Shown: positions 30,666 to 41,034 of the stretch, piece by piece
Position numbering within the stretch: the stretch's first letter is position 1
How the letters are laid out: every line of letters starts with the position of its first letter
Source of the DNA: Pseudomonas fluvialis
GTDB lineage: Bacteria; Pseudomonadota; Gammaproteobacteria; Pseudomonadales; Pseudomonadaceae
NCBI RefSeq assembly: GCF_014207935.1
Contig: NZ_JACHLL010000006.1
Location: 276,642 to 340,641, forward strand
Direction of reading: 5' to 3'
Length of the DNA: 64,000 nucleotides
The notes under the pieces: generated by a model
What the model saw: the letters and a program-made list of their open reading frames with translations, nothing else
The model's database searches: none
Told to the model about the DNA's origin: nothing
Made by a program: the position numbers and the translations under genes

Positions 30666-32375
30666 ATGATCGAAGTTACCGAGGTATCCATCGCCGAGCT
30701 ACGCGCCGCACTCGAGTCCGGACGCACCAGCGCCGTCGAACTGGTCAAGGCCTATCTGGCGCGCATCGATGCTTATGATGGCCCTGACAGCGATACCCAC
30801 CTGAACGCGGTCGTGGTACGCAACCCTGACGCCCTGAAGGAGGCTGAAGCTTCCGACGCCCGCCGCGCCCAAGGCCAAACCTTGAGCCCACTGGACGGCA
30901 TTCCCTACACGGCCAAGGACAGCTATCTGGTCAAAGGCCTGACCGCAGCGTCTGGAAGCCCCGCCTTCAAGAATCTGGTCGCCCAGCATGACGCCTTTAC
31001 CATCGAGCGCCTGCGCGCCGCCGGCGCCATCTGCCTGGGCAAGACCAATATGCCCCCCATGGCCAACGGCGGTATGCAGCGAGGGATCTATGGGCGCGCC
31101 GAAAGCCCATACAACGCTAAGTTCCTGACAGCGCCATTTGCTTCCGGCTCCTCAAATGGCGCCGGCACAGCCACAGCCGCCAGCTTCGCCGCCTTCGGCC
31201 TCGCCGAGGAAACCTGGTCCAGCGGCCGCGGCCCGGCCTCCAACAACGGCCTGTGCGCCTACACCCCGTCGCGCGGGGTGATCTCGGTGCGCGGTAACTG
31301 GCCACTGACGCCGACCATGGACGTGGTGGTGCCCTACGCCCGCACCATGACAGATCTGCTCGAAGTCCTCGACGTGGTGGTTGCTGACGATCCGGCTACC
31401 CGCGGCGACCTCTGGCGTCTGCAACCCTGGGTGCCGATTCCGAAAGCCTCGCAGGTACGTCCGGCGTCCTATTTAGAGCTCGCCAGCAAGGCGGAAACCC
31501 TCAAGGGCAAGCGTCTGGGCGTACCGCGCATGTTCATCAACAAGGACGAATTGGCCGGCACCAGCGAGAATCCCGGCATCGGCGGCCCGACCGGCCAGCG
31601 CATCCACACCCGCCCCAGCGTGATTACCCTCTGGGAAACGGCACGCCAGGCGCTTGAGGCGGCCGGCGCCGAGGTCGTTGAGGTCGACTTCCCCCTGGTT
31701 TCCAACTGCGAGGGCGACCGTCCCGGTGCGCCGACCGTGTTCAACCGCGGCATAGTCAGCCCCGAGTTCCTCCATGACGAGCTCTGGGAGCTGTCAGGCT
31801 GGGCCTTCGACGAGTTCCTCCAGGCCAACGGCGATCCAGAGCTCAATCGCCTGATCGACGTCGACGGCCCGCAGATATTCCCACACGACCCGGGAACCCT
31901 GCCCAACCGCGAGGGTGACCTTGCCGCCGGCATGGATGAGTACGTCAAGATGGCTAAGCGCGGCATCAAGCCATGGAACGAAATCGCAACTCTGCCTGAC
32001 GGTCTTCGCGGCCTCGAGAAAACCCGCAAGCTCGATCTGGAGGACTGGATGAACGAACTACAACTCGACGCGGTCCTCTTCCCGACAGTCGCCGACGTCG
32101 GCCCGGCAGATGCCGATATAAATCCGGCCTCAGCCGATATCGCCTGGAGCAACGGCATCTGGGTTGCCAATGGCAATCTGGCCATCCGTCATCTCGGCGT
32201 GCCAACCGTCACAGTTCCGATGGGCGTGATGGCTGATATCGGCATGCCGGTGGGCCTGACCTTTGCCGGGCGCGCGTACACCGACAACGAATTACTGAGC
32301 CTGGCCAGCGCCTTCGAATCGATCGGATCGAAGCGTCAGATTCCACCACGCACCCCTCCGCTCTCCGGCAACTAA
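30666..32375 (+). CDS. Amidase-signature (AS) family hydrolase
   Basis: A 569-residue amidase of the Ser-cisSer-Lys family. The triad can be read: K84 in YTAKDSY, cis-Ser S163 in ASGSSNGAG and nucleophile S186 in ETWSSGRGPA. The usual GGSSGG and GGSIR cores are both altered (GSSNG, SSGR), which suggests a divergent subfamily. No signal peptide is seen, so it should be cytoplasmic. The substrate is unknown. It is a single-gene unit with its own promoter and terminator, placed between folD and cysS, which I recall as near-adjacent in P. aeruginosa, so it may have been inserted here. Confidence 0.85.
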   Translation: MIEVTEVSIAELRAALESGRTSAVELVKAYLARIDAYDGPDSDTHLNAVVVRNPDALKEAEASDARRAQGQTLSPLDGIPYTAKDSYLVKGLTAASGSPAFKNLVAQHDAFTIERLRAAGAICLGKTNMPPMANGGMQRGIYGRAESPYNAKFLTAPFASGSSNGAGTATAASFAAFGLAEETWSSGRGPASNNGLCAYTPSRGVISVRGNWPLTPTMDVVVPYARTMTDLLEVLDVVVADDPATRGDLWRLQPWVPIPKASQVRPASYLELASKAETLKGKRLGVPRMFINKDELAGTSENPGIGGPTGQRIHTRPSVITLWETARQALEAAGAEVVEVDFPLVSNCEGDRPGAPTVFNRGIVSPEFLHDELWELSGWAFDEFLQANGDPELNRLIDVDGPQIFPHDPGTLPNREGDLAAGMDEYVKMAKRGIKPWNEIATLPDGLRGLEKTRKLDLEDWMNELQLDAVLFPTVADVGPADADINPASADIAWSNGIWVANGNLAIRHLGVPTVTVPMGVMADIGMPVGLTFAGRAYTDNELLSLASAFESIGSKRQIPPRTPPLSGN

Positions 32376-32383
32376 GCGCCGAC

Positions 32384-32413
32384 AAAAAAGCCGCTCAATT
32401 GAGCGGCTTTTTT
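32384..32413. terminator. Bidirectional terminator, perfect 30-base palindrome
   Basis: AAAAAAGCCGCTCAA is followed directly by TTGAGCGGCTTTTTT. It serves the amidase gene and convergent cysS. Confidence 0.93.
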
Positions 32414-32427
32414 CGTTACAACAGGAG

Positions 32428-33813
32428 CTAGTCAGCCAGACGCCAGGTGGTGCCACCCTTACTGTCTTCGAGTACCACGCCCATGGCGTTGAGCTGGTCA
32501 CGGATGCGGTCGCTTTCGGCCCAGTTCTTGTCGGCACGGGCCTGCAGGCGTGCGGCGATCAGGGCTTCGACCGCGGCGGCATCGACCTTGCCGGCGGCGC
32601 CGGCCTGGAGGAAGTCATCCGGCTCCAGCTGCAGCACGCCGAGCACCCCGGCCAGTTGCTTGAGCTGCGCGGCCAGGCCGGCGGCGGCCTGTTCATCCGA
32701 CTCGCGCAGGCGGTTGACCTCGCGGATCATCTCGAACAGTACCGCGCAGGCTTCCGGCGAGTTGAAGTCGTCGTCCATCGCCGCGCCGAAGCGTTCGACG
32801 AAGGCTTCGCCACCGGCAGGCGCCACTTCCGGCAGGCCTTTCAGACCGTTGTAGAAGCGCTCCAGGGCGCCCTTGGCTTCCTTGAGGCTGTCTTCGGAGT
32901 AGTTGATCGGGCTGCGGTAGTGGCTGGATACCAGCAGGTAGCGCACCACTTCCGGGTGGTACTTCTCCAGTACCTCGCGAATGGTGAAGAAGTTGCCCAG
33001 GCTCTTGGACATCTTCTCGCCGTCCACGCGCACCGCGCCGGCGTGCATCCAGGCGTTGGCGTAGAGCTTGCCGGTGGCCGCCTCGCTCTGCGCGATCTCG
33101 TTCTCGTGGTGCGGAAACACCAGGTCCGGGCCGCCGCCGTGAATGTCGAAGGTCTCGCCCAGGCAGCAGGTGGACATCACCGAGCACTCGATGTGCCAGC
33201 CCGGCCGGCCCTTGCCCCAGGGCGAGTCCCAGCTCGGCTCGCCCGGCTTGGCGCCTTTCCACAGCACGAAGTCCAGCGGGTCTTCCTTGATCTCGTCGAC
33301 CTCGATGCGCGCGCCGATCTTCAGCTCGTCGATCTTGCGCCGGGACAGCTTGCCGTAGCCCTCGAACTTGGTGACGCGGTAGTACACGTCGCCATTGCCT
33401 GGGGCGTAGGCAAAGCCCTTGTCGATCAGGGTCTGGATCATCTGGTGCATGCCGGCGATATGCCCGGTGGCGCGCGGCTCGATGTCCGGGCGCAGCACGG
33501 ACAGACGCGCCTCGTCCTCGTGCATGGCGGCGATCATGCGCTCGACCAGCGCCTCGAACGGCTCGCCGTTCTCGTTGGCGCGCTTGATGATCTTGTCGTC
33601 GATGTCGGTGATGTTGCGCACATAGGTCACCTCATAACCGCGCTGACGCAGCCAGCGGGTGACCACGTCGAAGGCCACCATCACCCGCGCATGGCCGATG
33701 TGGCAGAAGTCGTACACGGTCATGCCGCACACGTACATGCGCACGCTGTTGCCTTGCAGCGGCTTGAAGGCGTCCTTGGTCTTGCTCAGGGTGTTGTAAA
33801 TGCTCAGTGCCAT
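32428..33813 (-). CDS. cysS: Cysteinyl-tRNA synthetase
   Basis: A 461-residue class I synthetase. The HIGH motif is in CHIGHARV (near 35-40), KMSKS in [11 protein letters not shown] (about 265-275), and zinc ligands include C28 and the [11 protein letters not shown] segment with the HHENE following. It abuts glnS with no gap, so the two are probably cotranscribed, glnS first. Confidence 0.97.
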   Translation of the reverse strand: MALSIYNTLSKTKDAFKPLQGNSVRMYVCGMTVYDFCHIGHARVMVAFDVVTRWLRQRGYEVTYVRNITDIDDKIIKRANENGEPFEALVERMIAAMHEDEARLSVLRPDIEPRATGHIAGMHQMIQTLIDKGFAYAPGNGDVYYRVTKFEGYGKLSRRKIDELKIGARIEVDEIKEDPLDFVLWKGAKPGEPSWDSPWGKGRPGWHIECSVMSTCCLGETFDIHGGGPDLVFPHHENEIAQSEAATGKLYANAWMHAGAVRVDGEKMSKSLGNFFTIREVLEKYHPEVVRYLLVSSHYRSPINYSEDSLKEAKGALERFYNGLKGLPEVAPAGGEAFVERFGAAMDDDFNSPEACAVLFEMIREVNRLRESDEQAAAGLAAQLKQLAGVLGVLQLEPDDFLQAGAAGKVDAAAVEALIAARLQARADKNWAESDRIRDQLNAMGVVLEDSKGGTTWRLAD

Positions 33814-35481
<1,668 letters not shown>

Positions 35482-35662
35482 GGGGTCCTTGATTCTTGCA
35501 GTGCGCGGCGAGGGTAGGCCGCCTGGGACAAAGCCCGTATGATAGCGAACCCGTCAAGCCCCCGACAGAGCACTTTTGCCTCTGCGGGTCGAATCCTGGC
35601 CCATGCCGCCGGCCTAGCCGCGCCAGGCACTGGCATCAGCCCGCAACCAAACGGATACCACC

Positions 35663-36160
35663 ATGATCAAGCTGCACACCAATCACGGCGTCATCACCCT
35701 GGAACTGTTTGCCGACAAGGCCCCGGAAACCGTGGCCAACTTCGAGCAGTACGTGAAGGATGGTCACTATGACGGCACCATTTTCCACCGTGTAATCAGC
35801 AACTTCATGATCCAGGGCGGCGGCTTCGAGCCCAGCATGAAGCAGAAAGCCACCCGCGCCACCATCAAGAACGAAGCCAACAACGGCCTGTCGAACAAAA
35901 TCGGCACCATTGCCATGGCCCGCACCATGGAGCCGCATTCGGCTTCGGCGCAGTTCTTCATCAACGTGGCCGACAACAGCTTCCTCAACCACAGCGCACC
36001 GACCATCCAGGGCTGGGGCTACGCCGTGTTCGGCCAGGTGGTCGACGGTCTGGACGTGGTCATGAAGATCAAGGACGTCGCTACCACCATGAAGGGCGGC
36101 CATCAGGACGTGCCGGTCGATGACGTGATCATCGAAAAAGCCGAAGTGGTCGCCGAGTAA
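35663..36160 (+). CDS. ppiB: Cytoplasmic cyclophilin-type peptidyl-prolyl isomerase
   Basis: A 165-residue cyclophilin without signal peptide. Active-site segments are [14 protein letters not shown] (about 43-56) and [13 protein letters not shown] (about 94-106), which include the catalytic arginine and the QFFI motif. It precedes lpxH by 5 bases. Confidence 0.96.
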   Translation: MIKLHTNHGVITLELFADKAPETVANFEQYVKDGHYDGTIFHRVISNFMIQGGGFEPSMKQKATRATIKNEANNGLSNKIGTIAMARTMEPHSASAQFFINVADNSFLNHSAPTIQGWGYAVFGQVVDGLDVVMKIKDVATTMKGGHQDVPVDDVIIEKAEVVAE

Positions 36161-36165
36161 GCTCC

Positions 36166-36891
36166 TTGGCCACACTGCTGATCTCCGATCTGCATCTGCA
36201 AGAGGAACGCCCGGACATCACCCGGGCGTTTCTGCATTTTCTTGCAACACGGGCCCGTCAGGCCGACGCTCTATACATCCTCGGCGACTTTTTCGAGGCT
36301 TGGGTCGGTGATGACGGCATGTCCGCCTACCAGCAGAGCATTGCCCGCGCCCTGCGCAAACTCACGGACAGCGGCACCCGCCTTTACCTGATGCACGGCA
36401 ACCGCGACTTCCTGATCGGCAGGCAATTTTGCCGGGAGACAGGCGCCCAGTTGCTGAACGACCCCAGCTTGGTCACCCTCGAAGGGCAGCCTGTCCTGTT
36501 GATGCACGGCGACAGCCTGTGCACCCAGGACCTGGCCTACATGAAGCTGCGCCGCTGGCTGCGCAACCCGCTGACCCTGTTCATCCTCCGCCATCTGCCG
36601 CTGAGCACACGCTTCAAACTGGCGCGCAAGCTGCGTAGCGAGAGCAAAGCACAAACCCGCATGAAGGCCGCCGAGATCATCGACGTAACGCCCGAGCTGA
36701 TTCCGCAGGTGCTCGCCCAGCATGGCGTCACCACCCTGATCCATGGCCATACACATCGCCCGGCCACGCATGATTTGCAGGTCAACGGCCAGCCCGCACG
36801 ACGCATCGTGCTGGGTGACTGGGACACATGCGGCTGGGCCCTGCAAATTGACCAGAACGGTTTTCAACAGGCGTCTTTCGCGCTCGACTGA
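36166..36891 (+). CDS. lpxH: UDP-2,3-diacylglucosamine diphosphatase LpxH
   Basis: A 241-residue metallophosphoesterase that makes lipid X in lipid A biosynthesis. Metal-binding motifs are in order: DLHL near 8, [11 protein letters not shown] near 40, GNRD near 80, HGD near 114 and GHTH near 196. The start is a TTG at 36166: no ATG or GTG stands near the conserved N-terminus, and the codon lies 5 bases after the ppiB stop. Translation probably depends on coupling to ppiB. Confidence 0.93.
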   Translation: MATLLISDLHLQEERPDITRAFLHFLATRARQADALYILGDFFEAWVGDDGMSAYQQSIARALRKLTDSGTRLYLMHGNRDFLIGRQFCRETGAQLLNDPSLVTLEGQPVLLMHGDSLCTQDLAYMKLRRWLRNPLTLFILRHLPLSTRFKLARKLRSESKAQTRMKAAEIIDVTPELIPQVLAQHGVTTLIHGHTHRPATHDLQVNGQPARRIVLGDWDTCGWALQIDQNGFQQASFALD

Positions 36892-36995
36892 GTGCTCTTC
36901 GCAGGTCACAACACACATATCGCCCTTCTCTGACTTGACGGCAGAGCGCCCGCTGCGCAGCATTCGCGCACCTTTCCCGCAGTCAAGGACAGATA

Positions 36996-38345
36996 ATGGA
37001 AATCTCCAGCGGCGCTCCCTCGAAACTCTCCCTGTTCAAATATGTCGGCGCTCCTCTGCTGGTGGCTGCCGCAGGCTTCGCCACCTTCAACGGCGTGTTC
37101 TTCTATAACGAAGCCGGCTTTGCCACCCACGTCCGCACCATCTTCGGCGAAGAAAAGATCGTCGATGACGTTGGCTATGCCACCAAGTGGTTCGGTCGCG
37201 CCACGCCCTGGAAGAAGGCCCTCAGCGTGCAGTCGGTACTCACCGAGGCGCTGGAAATCGACGACACCAGCGACAACGACTCGCTCGGCGCCACCATCGA
37301 GGCCTTCCCCATCGTTTTTTTGGGCAACGTCGACGCCAAGGTGGAGTCCTCGGCGCGCTTTCGCCTGCCCTCCGGCGACCAGTTCCTGAAGATTGCCCAG
37401 GAATACCGCAACCCGGAAAACTTCATCAAGACCGCGCTGGTGCCGGCCATCAAGGAAACCCTGCAGGCTACGGCATCGCTGATGAGTGCCGATGACTACT
37501 ACGCCGGCGCGCGCAGCGAGTTCGCCGCCGAGTTCGAGAACCAGCTCAACGATGGTCTGTACCTGATCAAGCGCCGCGAAGTACGTGGACCACGCGGCCA
37601 TCAGCCAAGCCAGACCGCCATCCTCCAGGCCGGCACAGAGCAAGGCGCGTTTGGCGACAACAATGCCAGCCAGTTCATCACCGAGAAGGTGGTCGACGAC
37701 AAGGGCCTGCCGGTGCGCAAGCAGCAGCAGTTCCGCAAGTACGGCGTGGAAGTGGTCGAGGCCCGCATTACCAACGTCGACCCCAATCCGCAGTACAAAC
37801 AGCGCATGGTCAAGGTTCAGCAGGCCCTGGCCGAGCTGGCCGTGGCCCGGCAGAACCGCCTGAAGGAAGAGGAAGAGAAACTCCTGGTCACCGCCCGTGG
37901 TGAGAAGGAAGTCGAAGCTCGCCGTCAGGAAACCCTGCGCGACCAGATTGAACGCACCACCCAGGCCGAGACCGAGAAACAGCTGGCCGTGATCAACGCC
38001 CAACGCGAGAAGCAGCGCGCCGAGATCGAGAAACAGACCGCCGAGCTGCTGCGCGACAAGGCCAGCATCACCGCCCAGGCTACCAAGATCACTGCCGACG
38101 CCGAAGCCTATGCGCGCAAGGCCGTGATCGAGGCGGACGGTGCCCTGCAACCCAAGCTCGACGCCCTGGTACAGATCAACAAGGTCTGGGCCGATGCAGC
38201 ATCCCAGGCACCAGTGCCAAGCGTGATGATGGGTGCGGGTAACGGCAACGCCAGCAGCCGCCAGGACGAAATCGGCCAGCTGATGGGTGTGCTGGCCACC
38301 AAGGCCGCACGCGATCTGGCGCTGGACCTGAAAGTGAAGGAGTAA
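36996..38345 (+). CDS. SPFH/Band-7-like membrane protein with coiled coil
   Basis: A 449-residue protein with one membrane helix near the N-terminus (about 14-35, FKYVGAPLLVAAAGFATFNGVFF), an SPFH-like domain and a long charged coiled coil at about 270-380 (RLKEEEEKLLVTARGEKEVEARRQETLRDQIERTTQAETEK). The VVEARITNVDPNPQYKQRM segment before it is typical of prohibitin/HflK-like proteins. No NfeD or HflC partner is adjacent. Its function is unknown; the family organises membrane microdomains or modulates proteases. Confidence 0.75.
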   Translation: MEISSGAPSKLSLFKYVGAPLLVAAAGFATFNGVFFYNEAGFATHVRTIFGEEKIVDDVGYATKWFGRATPWKKALSVQSVLTEALEIDDTSDNDSLGATIEAFPIVFLGNVDAKVESSARFRLPSGDQFLKIAQEYRNPENFIKTALVPAIKETLQATASLMSADDYYAGARSEFAAEFENQLNDGLYLIKRREVRGPRGHQPSQTAILQAGTEQGAFGDNNASQFITEKVVDDKGLPVRKQQQFRKYGVEVVEARITNVDPNPQYKQRMVKVQQALAELAVARQNRLKEEEEKLLVTARGEKEVEARRQETLRDQIERTTQAETEKQLAVINAQREKQRAEIEKQTAELLRDKASITAQATKITADAEAYARKAVIEADGALQPKLDALVQINKVWADAASQAPVPSVMMGAGNGNASSRQDEIGQLMGVLATKAARDLALDLKVKE

Positions 38346-38355
38346 AATTCTTCAG

Positions 38356-38391
38356 CCAATAAAAAAGCGCCTAACGGCGCTTTTTTATTGG
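38356..38391. terminator. Bidirectional terminator with 16-bp perfect stem
   Basis: CCAATAAAAAAGCGCC, loop TAAC, GGCGCTTTTTTATTGG, between the convergent SPFH and miaE genes. Confidence 0.93.
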
Positions 38392-38396
38392 GTTTC

Positions 38397-39005
38397 TCAG
38401 GCTGCCAGCATCGGCACACCGGAGTGGAAGCGAAACTCCGGATCAGGGCTTTCGATCAATGCCTGCTCCGCCTCCCTGACCCTGGCAATACTGCGCTCCA
38501 CATCAGCAGACTCGCCGTACTGATAGGCAAAGCGCAGGTAGTTCTGGAAGTGCCTGGCCTCTGACTTCAGCAGGCCGAAGTAGAACCTGCCGAGCTCCTC
38601 GTCCAGATGCGGCACGACCGCCTCAAACCGCTCACAGGAACGTGCCTCGATAAAGGCGCCCACCACCAGCGTATCCACCAGTTTGTGCGGCTCATGCGTA
38701 CGCACGATCGCCCTCAAGCCCGAGGCATATCGACTGGCCGAAACCGGGCGCAAACCAATCTTGCGCTTCTTCAGAATGCGCAGCACCTGCTCGTGATGCA
38801 CCAGCTCCTCACGCGCCAGGCGGGACATGTAGTTGATCAGGTCCAGATGCTGGCCGTACTTGGCAATCAGGCTCAACGCGGTTGATGCAGCCTTGAACTC
38901 ACAGTTCTTGTGATCGAGCAGCATCACCTCCTGTTGCTGGACGGCCGCCTGAACCCAGGCGTCGGGCGTGCGACAGCCGAGGAAGTCGTGAATTTCTGGC
39001 AGCAT
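38397..39005 (-). CDS. miaE: tRNA-(ms2io6A37) hydroxylase MiaE
   Basis: A 202-residue di-iron monooxygenase that hydroxylates the isopentenyl group of ms2i6A at tRNA position 37. The diiron ligands lie in two helix pairs, seen as LAREELVHHEQVL (about 63-75) and GAFIEARSCERF near 113, with the LLKSEARHF segment later. The start at 39005 is chosen because GGGAG lies 7 bases before it; ATGs at 39011 and 39035 are also in frame. It is a single gene. Confidence 0.9.
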   Translation of the reverse strand: MLPEIHDFLGCRTPDAWVQAAVQQQEVMLLDHKNCEFKAASTALSLIAKYGQHLDLINYMSRLAREELVHHEQVLRILKKRKIGLRPVSASRYASGLRAIVRTHEPHKLVDTLVVGAFIEARSCERFEAVVPHLDEELGRFYFGLLKSEARHFQNYLRFAYQYGESADVERSIARVREAEQALIESPDPEFRFHSGVPMLAA

Positions 39006-39147
39006 GCGCATTCTCCCAGGCCCTTGGCCGTTCATTCAGCAAGCAAATCCGCAGTAATCAGCCGCTCTAACAGAAGGGAGCCGATGACTGGCTAGAGTCA
39101 TAAAGGCGGCGCATTATACGAGGCTGCACGCACAGGGCCAGTGCGGT

Positions 39148-39189
39148 TTGATATACGTCAACGACAGTTCTGACACGCACAACTACAGT
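39148..39189 (+). promoter_or_regulatory. ANR/FNR box and -10 of the universal stress protein gene
   Basis: TTGAT-ATAC-GTCAA (39148-39161) matches the ANR/FNR consensus TTGATnnnnATCAA with one mismatch. A -10-like TACAGT lies at 39184-39189. A start near 39196 puts the box centre at -41.5, the class II activator position. This predicts induction when oxygen is low. Confidence 0.7.
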
Positions 39190-39228
39190 GGCTACATCTA
39201 GAAAGTCACACCTCTCAGGGAGAAACAC

Positions 39229-40092
39229 ATGCAAGCCATCCGCAGCATTCTGGTAGTTCTTGACCTCAGCCAGCCCGAAGGCCTGGCCCTCAAGCGCGCC
39301 AAGCTGATCGCTGGCGTTACCCAGTCGCACCTGCACCTGCTGATCTGCGACAAGAAGCATGACCACACTGCTTATCTCGCCGACCTGCAGAAGAGCCTGC
39401 AGGCCGAGGGCTACACCGTTACCACCCAGCAGCTGTGCCTCAACACGCTGCACGAGACCATCATCGCCGCCCAGCAGGAAGAAGCCTGCGGCCTGGTGAT
39501 CAAGCAGCACGTCCCGGAAAATCCGCTGAAAAAAGCCATCCTCACCCCGGATGACTGGAAAATCCTGCGTTACACCCCCTGCCCGGTGCTGATCGTTAAA
39601 ACCGATACACCGTGGACCGAAGGCACCATCCTGGCTGCCATCGACGTGGGCAACAGCGATGCCAAGCACCGCACCCTGAACACCAGCATCATCGCCAATG
39701 CCGCCGAGATCGCCCGGGTCGCCAAAGCCAACCTGCACATCATGAGCGCCCACCCGTCGCCCATGCTGTCGGCCGCCGATCCGACCTTCCAGCTGTCGGG
39801 CACCATCCATGCCCGCTACCTGGAGCAGTGCCAGAGCTTCGCCGAGCAGTTTGATCTGAAGGACTCGCAGATCCATGTCGAGGAAGGCCCGGCCGATGTA
39901 CTGATCCCGCATACTGCCAGCCAGCTGAAAGCGGCCGTGGTTGTCATGGGCACAGTGGCTCGTACCGGTTTGTCGGGCGTTCTGATCGGCAATACCGCCG
40001 AAGTGGTGCTGGACCTGCTGGAATGCGACATTGCCGTCCTGAAACCCGATGACGTACTGGATCATCTGGAATCGCTGATCGAACAGCACTGA
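39229..40092 (+). CDS. Tandem universal stress protein (UspA/UspE type)
   Basis: A 287-residue protein with two Usp domains (about 1-140 and 145-287). Both begin with the usual beta strand (IRSILVVLDLSQ and TILAAIDVGNS), and the C-terminal domain ends in the nucleotide-binding-like VVVMGTVARTGLSGVLIGNTAE. The Pseudomonas homologues of this kind are part of the ANR-controlled low-oxygen survival response, which agrees with the ANR box 67 bases upstream. It is a single gene flanked by its own promoter and terminator. Confidence 0.92.
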   Translation: MQAIRSILVVLDLSQPEGLALKRAKLIAGVTQSHLHLLICDKKHDHTAYLADLQKSLQAEGYTVTTQQLCLNTLHETIIAAQQEEACGLVIKQHVPENPLKKAILTPDDWKILRYTPCPVLIVKTDTPWTEGTILAAIDVGNSDAKHRTLNTSIIANAAEIARVAKANLHIMSAHPSPMLSAADPTFQLSGTIHARYLEQCQSFAEQFDLKDSQIHVEEGPADVLIPHTASQLKAAVVVMGTVARTGLSGVLIGNTAEVVLDLLECDIAVLKPDDVLDHLESLIEQH

Positions 40093-40108
40093 GTCAGCCC
40101 CAGCCAAC

Positions 40109-40139
40109 AAAAAAGGCCACCCGATCGGTGGCCTTTTTT
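40109..40139. terminator. Bidirectional terminator
   Basis: AAAAAAGGCCACC and GGTGGCCTTTTTT form a perfect stem with a 5-base loop between the convergent Usp and DUF1289 genes. Confidence 0.92.
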
Positions 40140-40160
40140 ATTGCCGCGCCCCTGAGAGGC

Positions 40161-40637
40161 TCAGACGCGGATTTCCATGCCCTCAAGAAGAAACTTCGGC
40201 GCGATGTAGCGCTCGTAATGGGCTTCCGACAGCAGGAAGAACTCGCGATCAATGGCATCGCGCAAATCGCTCAGGCTTCGCTCGCGAAACTCCGGAAGGA
40301 TCACGATGCCGTAGGCATCGACCTGCTGGATTAGTCGGGCGGCACGGGCAATCAGCTGATAAGCCCAGCAGTAAGGCGACTGCTCGGGATTGAAGCGCAC
40401 CTGTCGCTGTACAAGCTGGGTGCGCAGCCGCTGTTCGTCGAACACCTCGAGTTTGGCCGCCACCACCTGCACCAGCAAAGCCTCCAGACGCCGCCAGACC
40501 GCGCCCTTTTCGCTCTCCGAATACAGGTTCCAGTTCACCACCTCATGGTGAAAACGCTTGCAGCCGCGACACACCAGATCCCCATAGACCGTGGAGCAGA
40601 GACCGACACAGGGGGTTTTGATCAGATGGTTGGACAT
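40161..40637 (-). CDS. DUF1289-containing protein
   Basis: A 158-residue cytoplasmic protein whose N-terminus carries the DUF1289 cysteine motif: TPCVGLCSTVYGD then VCRGCKR (C10, C14, C22, C25), probably binding a metal. The rest is helical and has no recognised domain. The start at 40637 (MSNHLIKTPC) puts the Cys motif at the usual place; the frame extends to 40709 but without family likeness. The function is unknown. It is divergent from acnB. Confidence 0.82.
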   Translation of the reverse strand: MSNHLIKTPCVGLCSTVYGDLVCRGCKRFHHEVVNWNLYSESEKGAVWRRLEALLVQVVAAKLEVFDEQRLRTQLVQRQVRFNPEQSPYCWAYQLIARAARLIQQVDAYGIVILPEFRERSLSDLRDAIDREFFLLSEAHYERYIAPKFLLEGMEIRV

Positions 40638-40721
40638 AAGCAGGCAGCGCAGGTGAATCCGGCCGCCCATCTTAGCCCTTTGTCTAGGTAACTTCACCCC
40701 GCCTTGCACGGGCCTTGCGGC

Positions 40722-40750
40722 TTAACTTTACTGATGCATTCCAGTAGAAT
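40722..40750 (+). promoter_or_regulatory. Candidate sigma70 promoter of acnB
   Basis: TTAACT (40722-40727), 17 bases, TAGAAT (40745-40750). Transcription would start near 40757 and give a leader of nearly 280 bases that includes the 133-base inverted-repeat element. Confidence 0.5.
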
Positions 40751-40782
40751 CGGCCCGCCTTTTAAGGCGCCAAGATCCATAA

Positions 40783-40915
40783 GAAGCTGTTTTCAAAGCG
40801 TCACGAGCACAGTTTTCCGGCAGCAGGCCAGGTTGGCGACGGGGTTGCTCTCTACCCTCCCCCGCGCCACCCCCACATGGTTTTGCCAACGGCGTAAAAC
40901 TTTGAAAACAGCTTC
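40783..40915. repeat. 133-bp element bounded by 16-bp perfect terminal inverted repeats (MITE-like)
   Basis: GAAGCTGTTTTCAAAG (40783-40798) is the exact inverse of CTTTGAAAACAGCTTC (40900-40915). The 101 bases between are not coding in any convincing frame. The size, termini and position in an untranslated region resemble a miniature inverted-repeat element. No clear target-site duplication is visible (only AA on each side). In RNA it would form a large stem-loop in the acnB leader. Confidence 0.6.
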
Positions 40916-41034
40916 AACTGGAGCCATCGGATCCCTGGCTGTGAGGCCCACAAAGCCTCGAAGCGCAGAGGAGCGTTGGAAAGCTGGATGAGCGTCCCGG
41001 ACAGCCCGTTGGGACCACTGATGAGGGTAAAACT

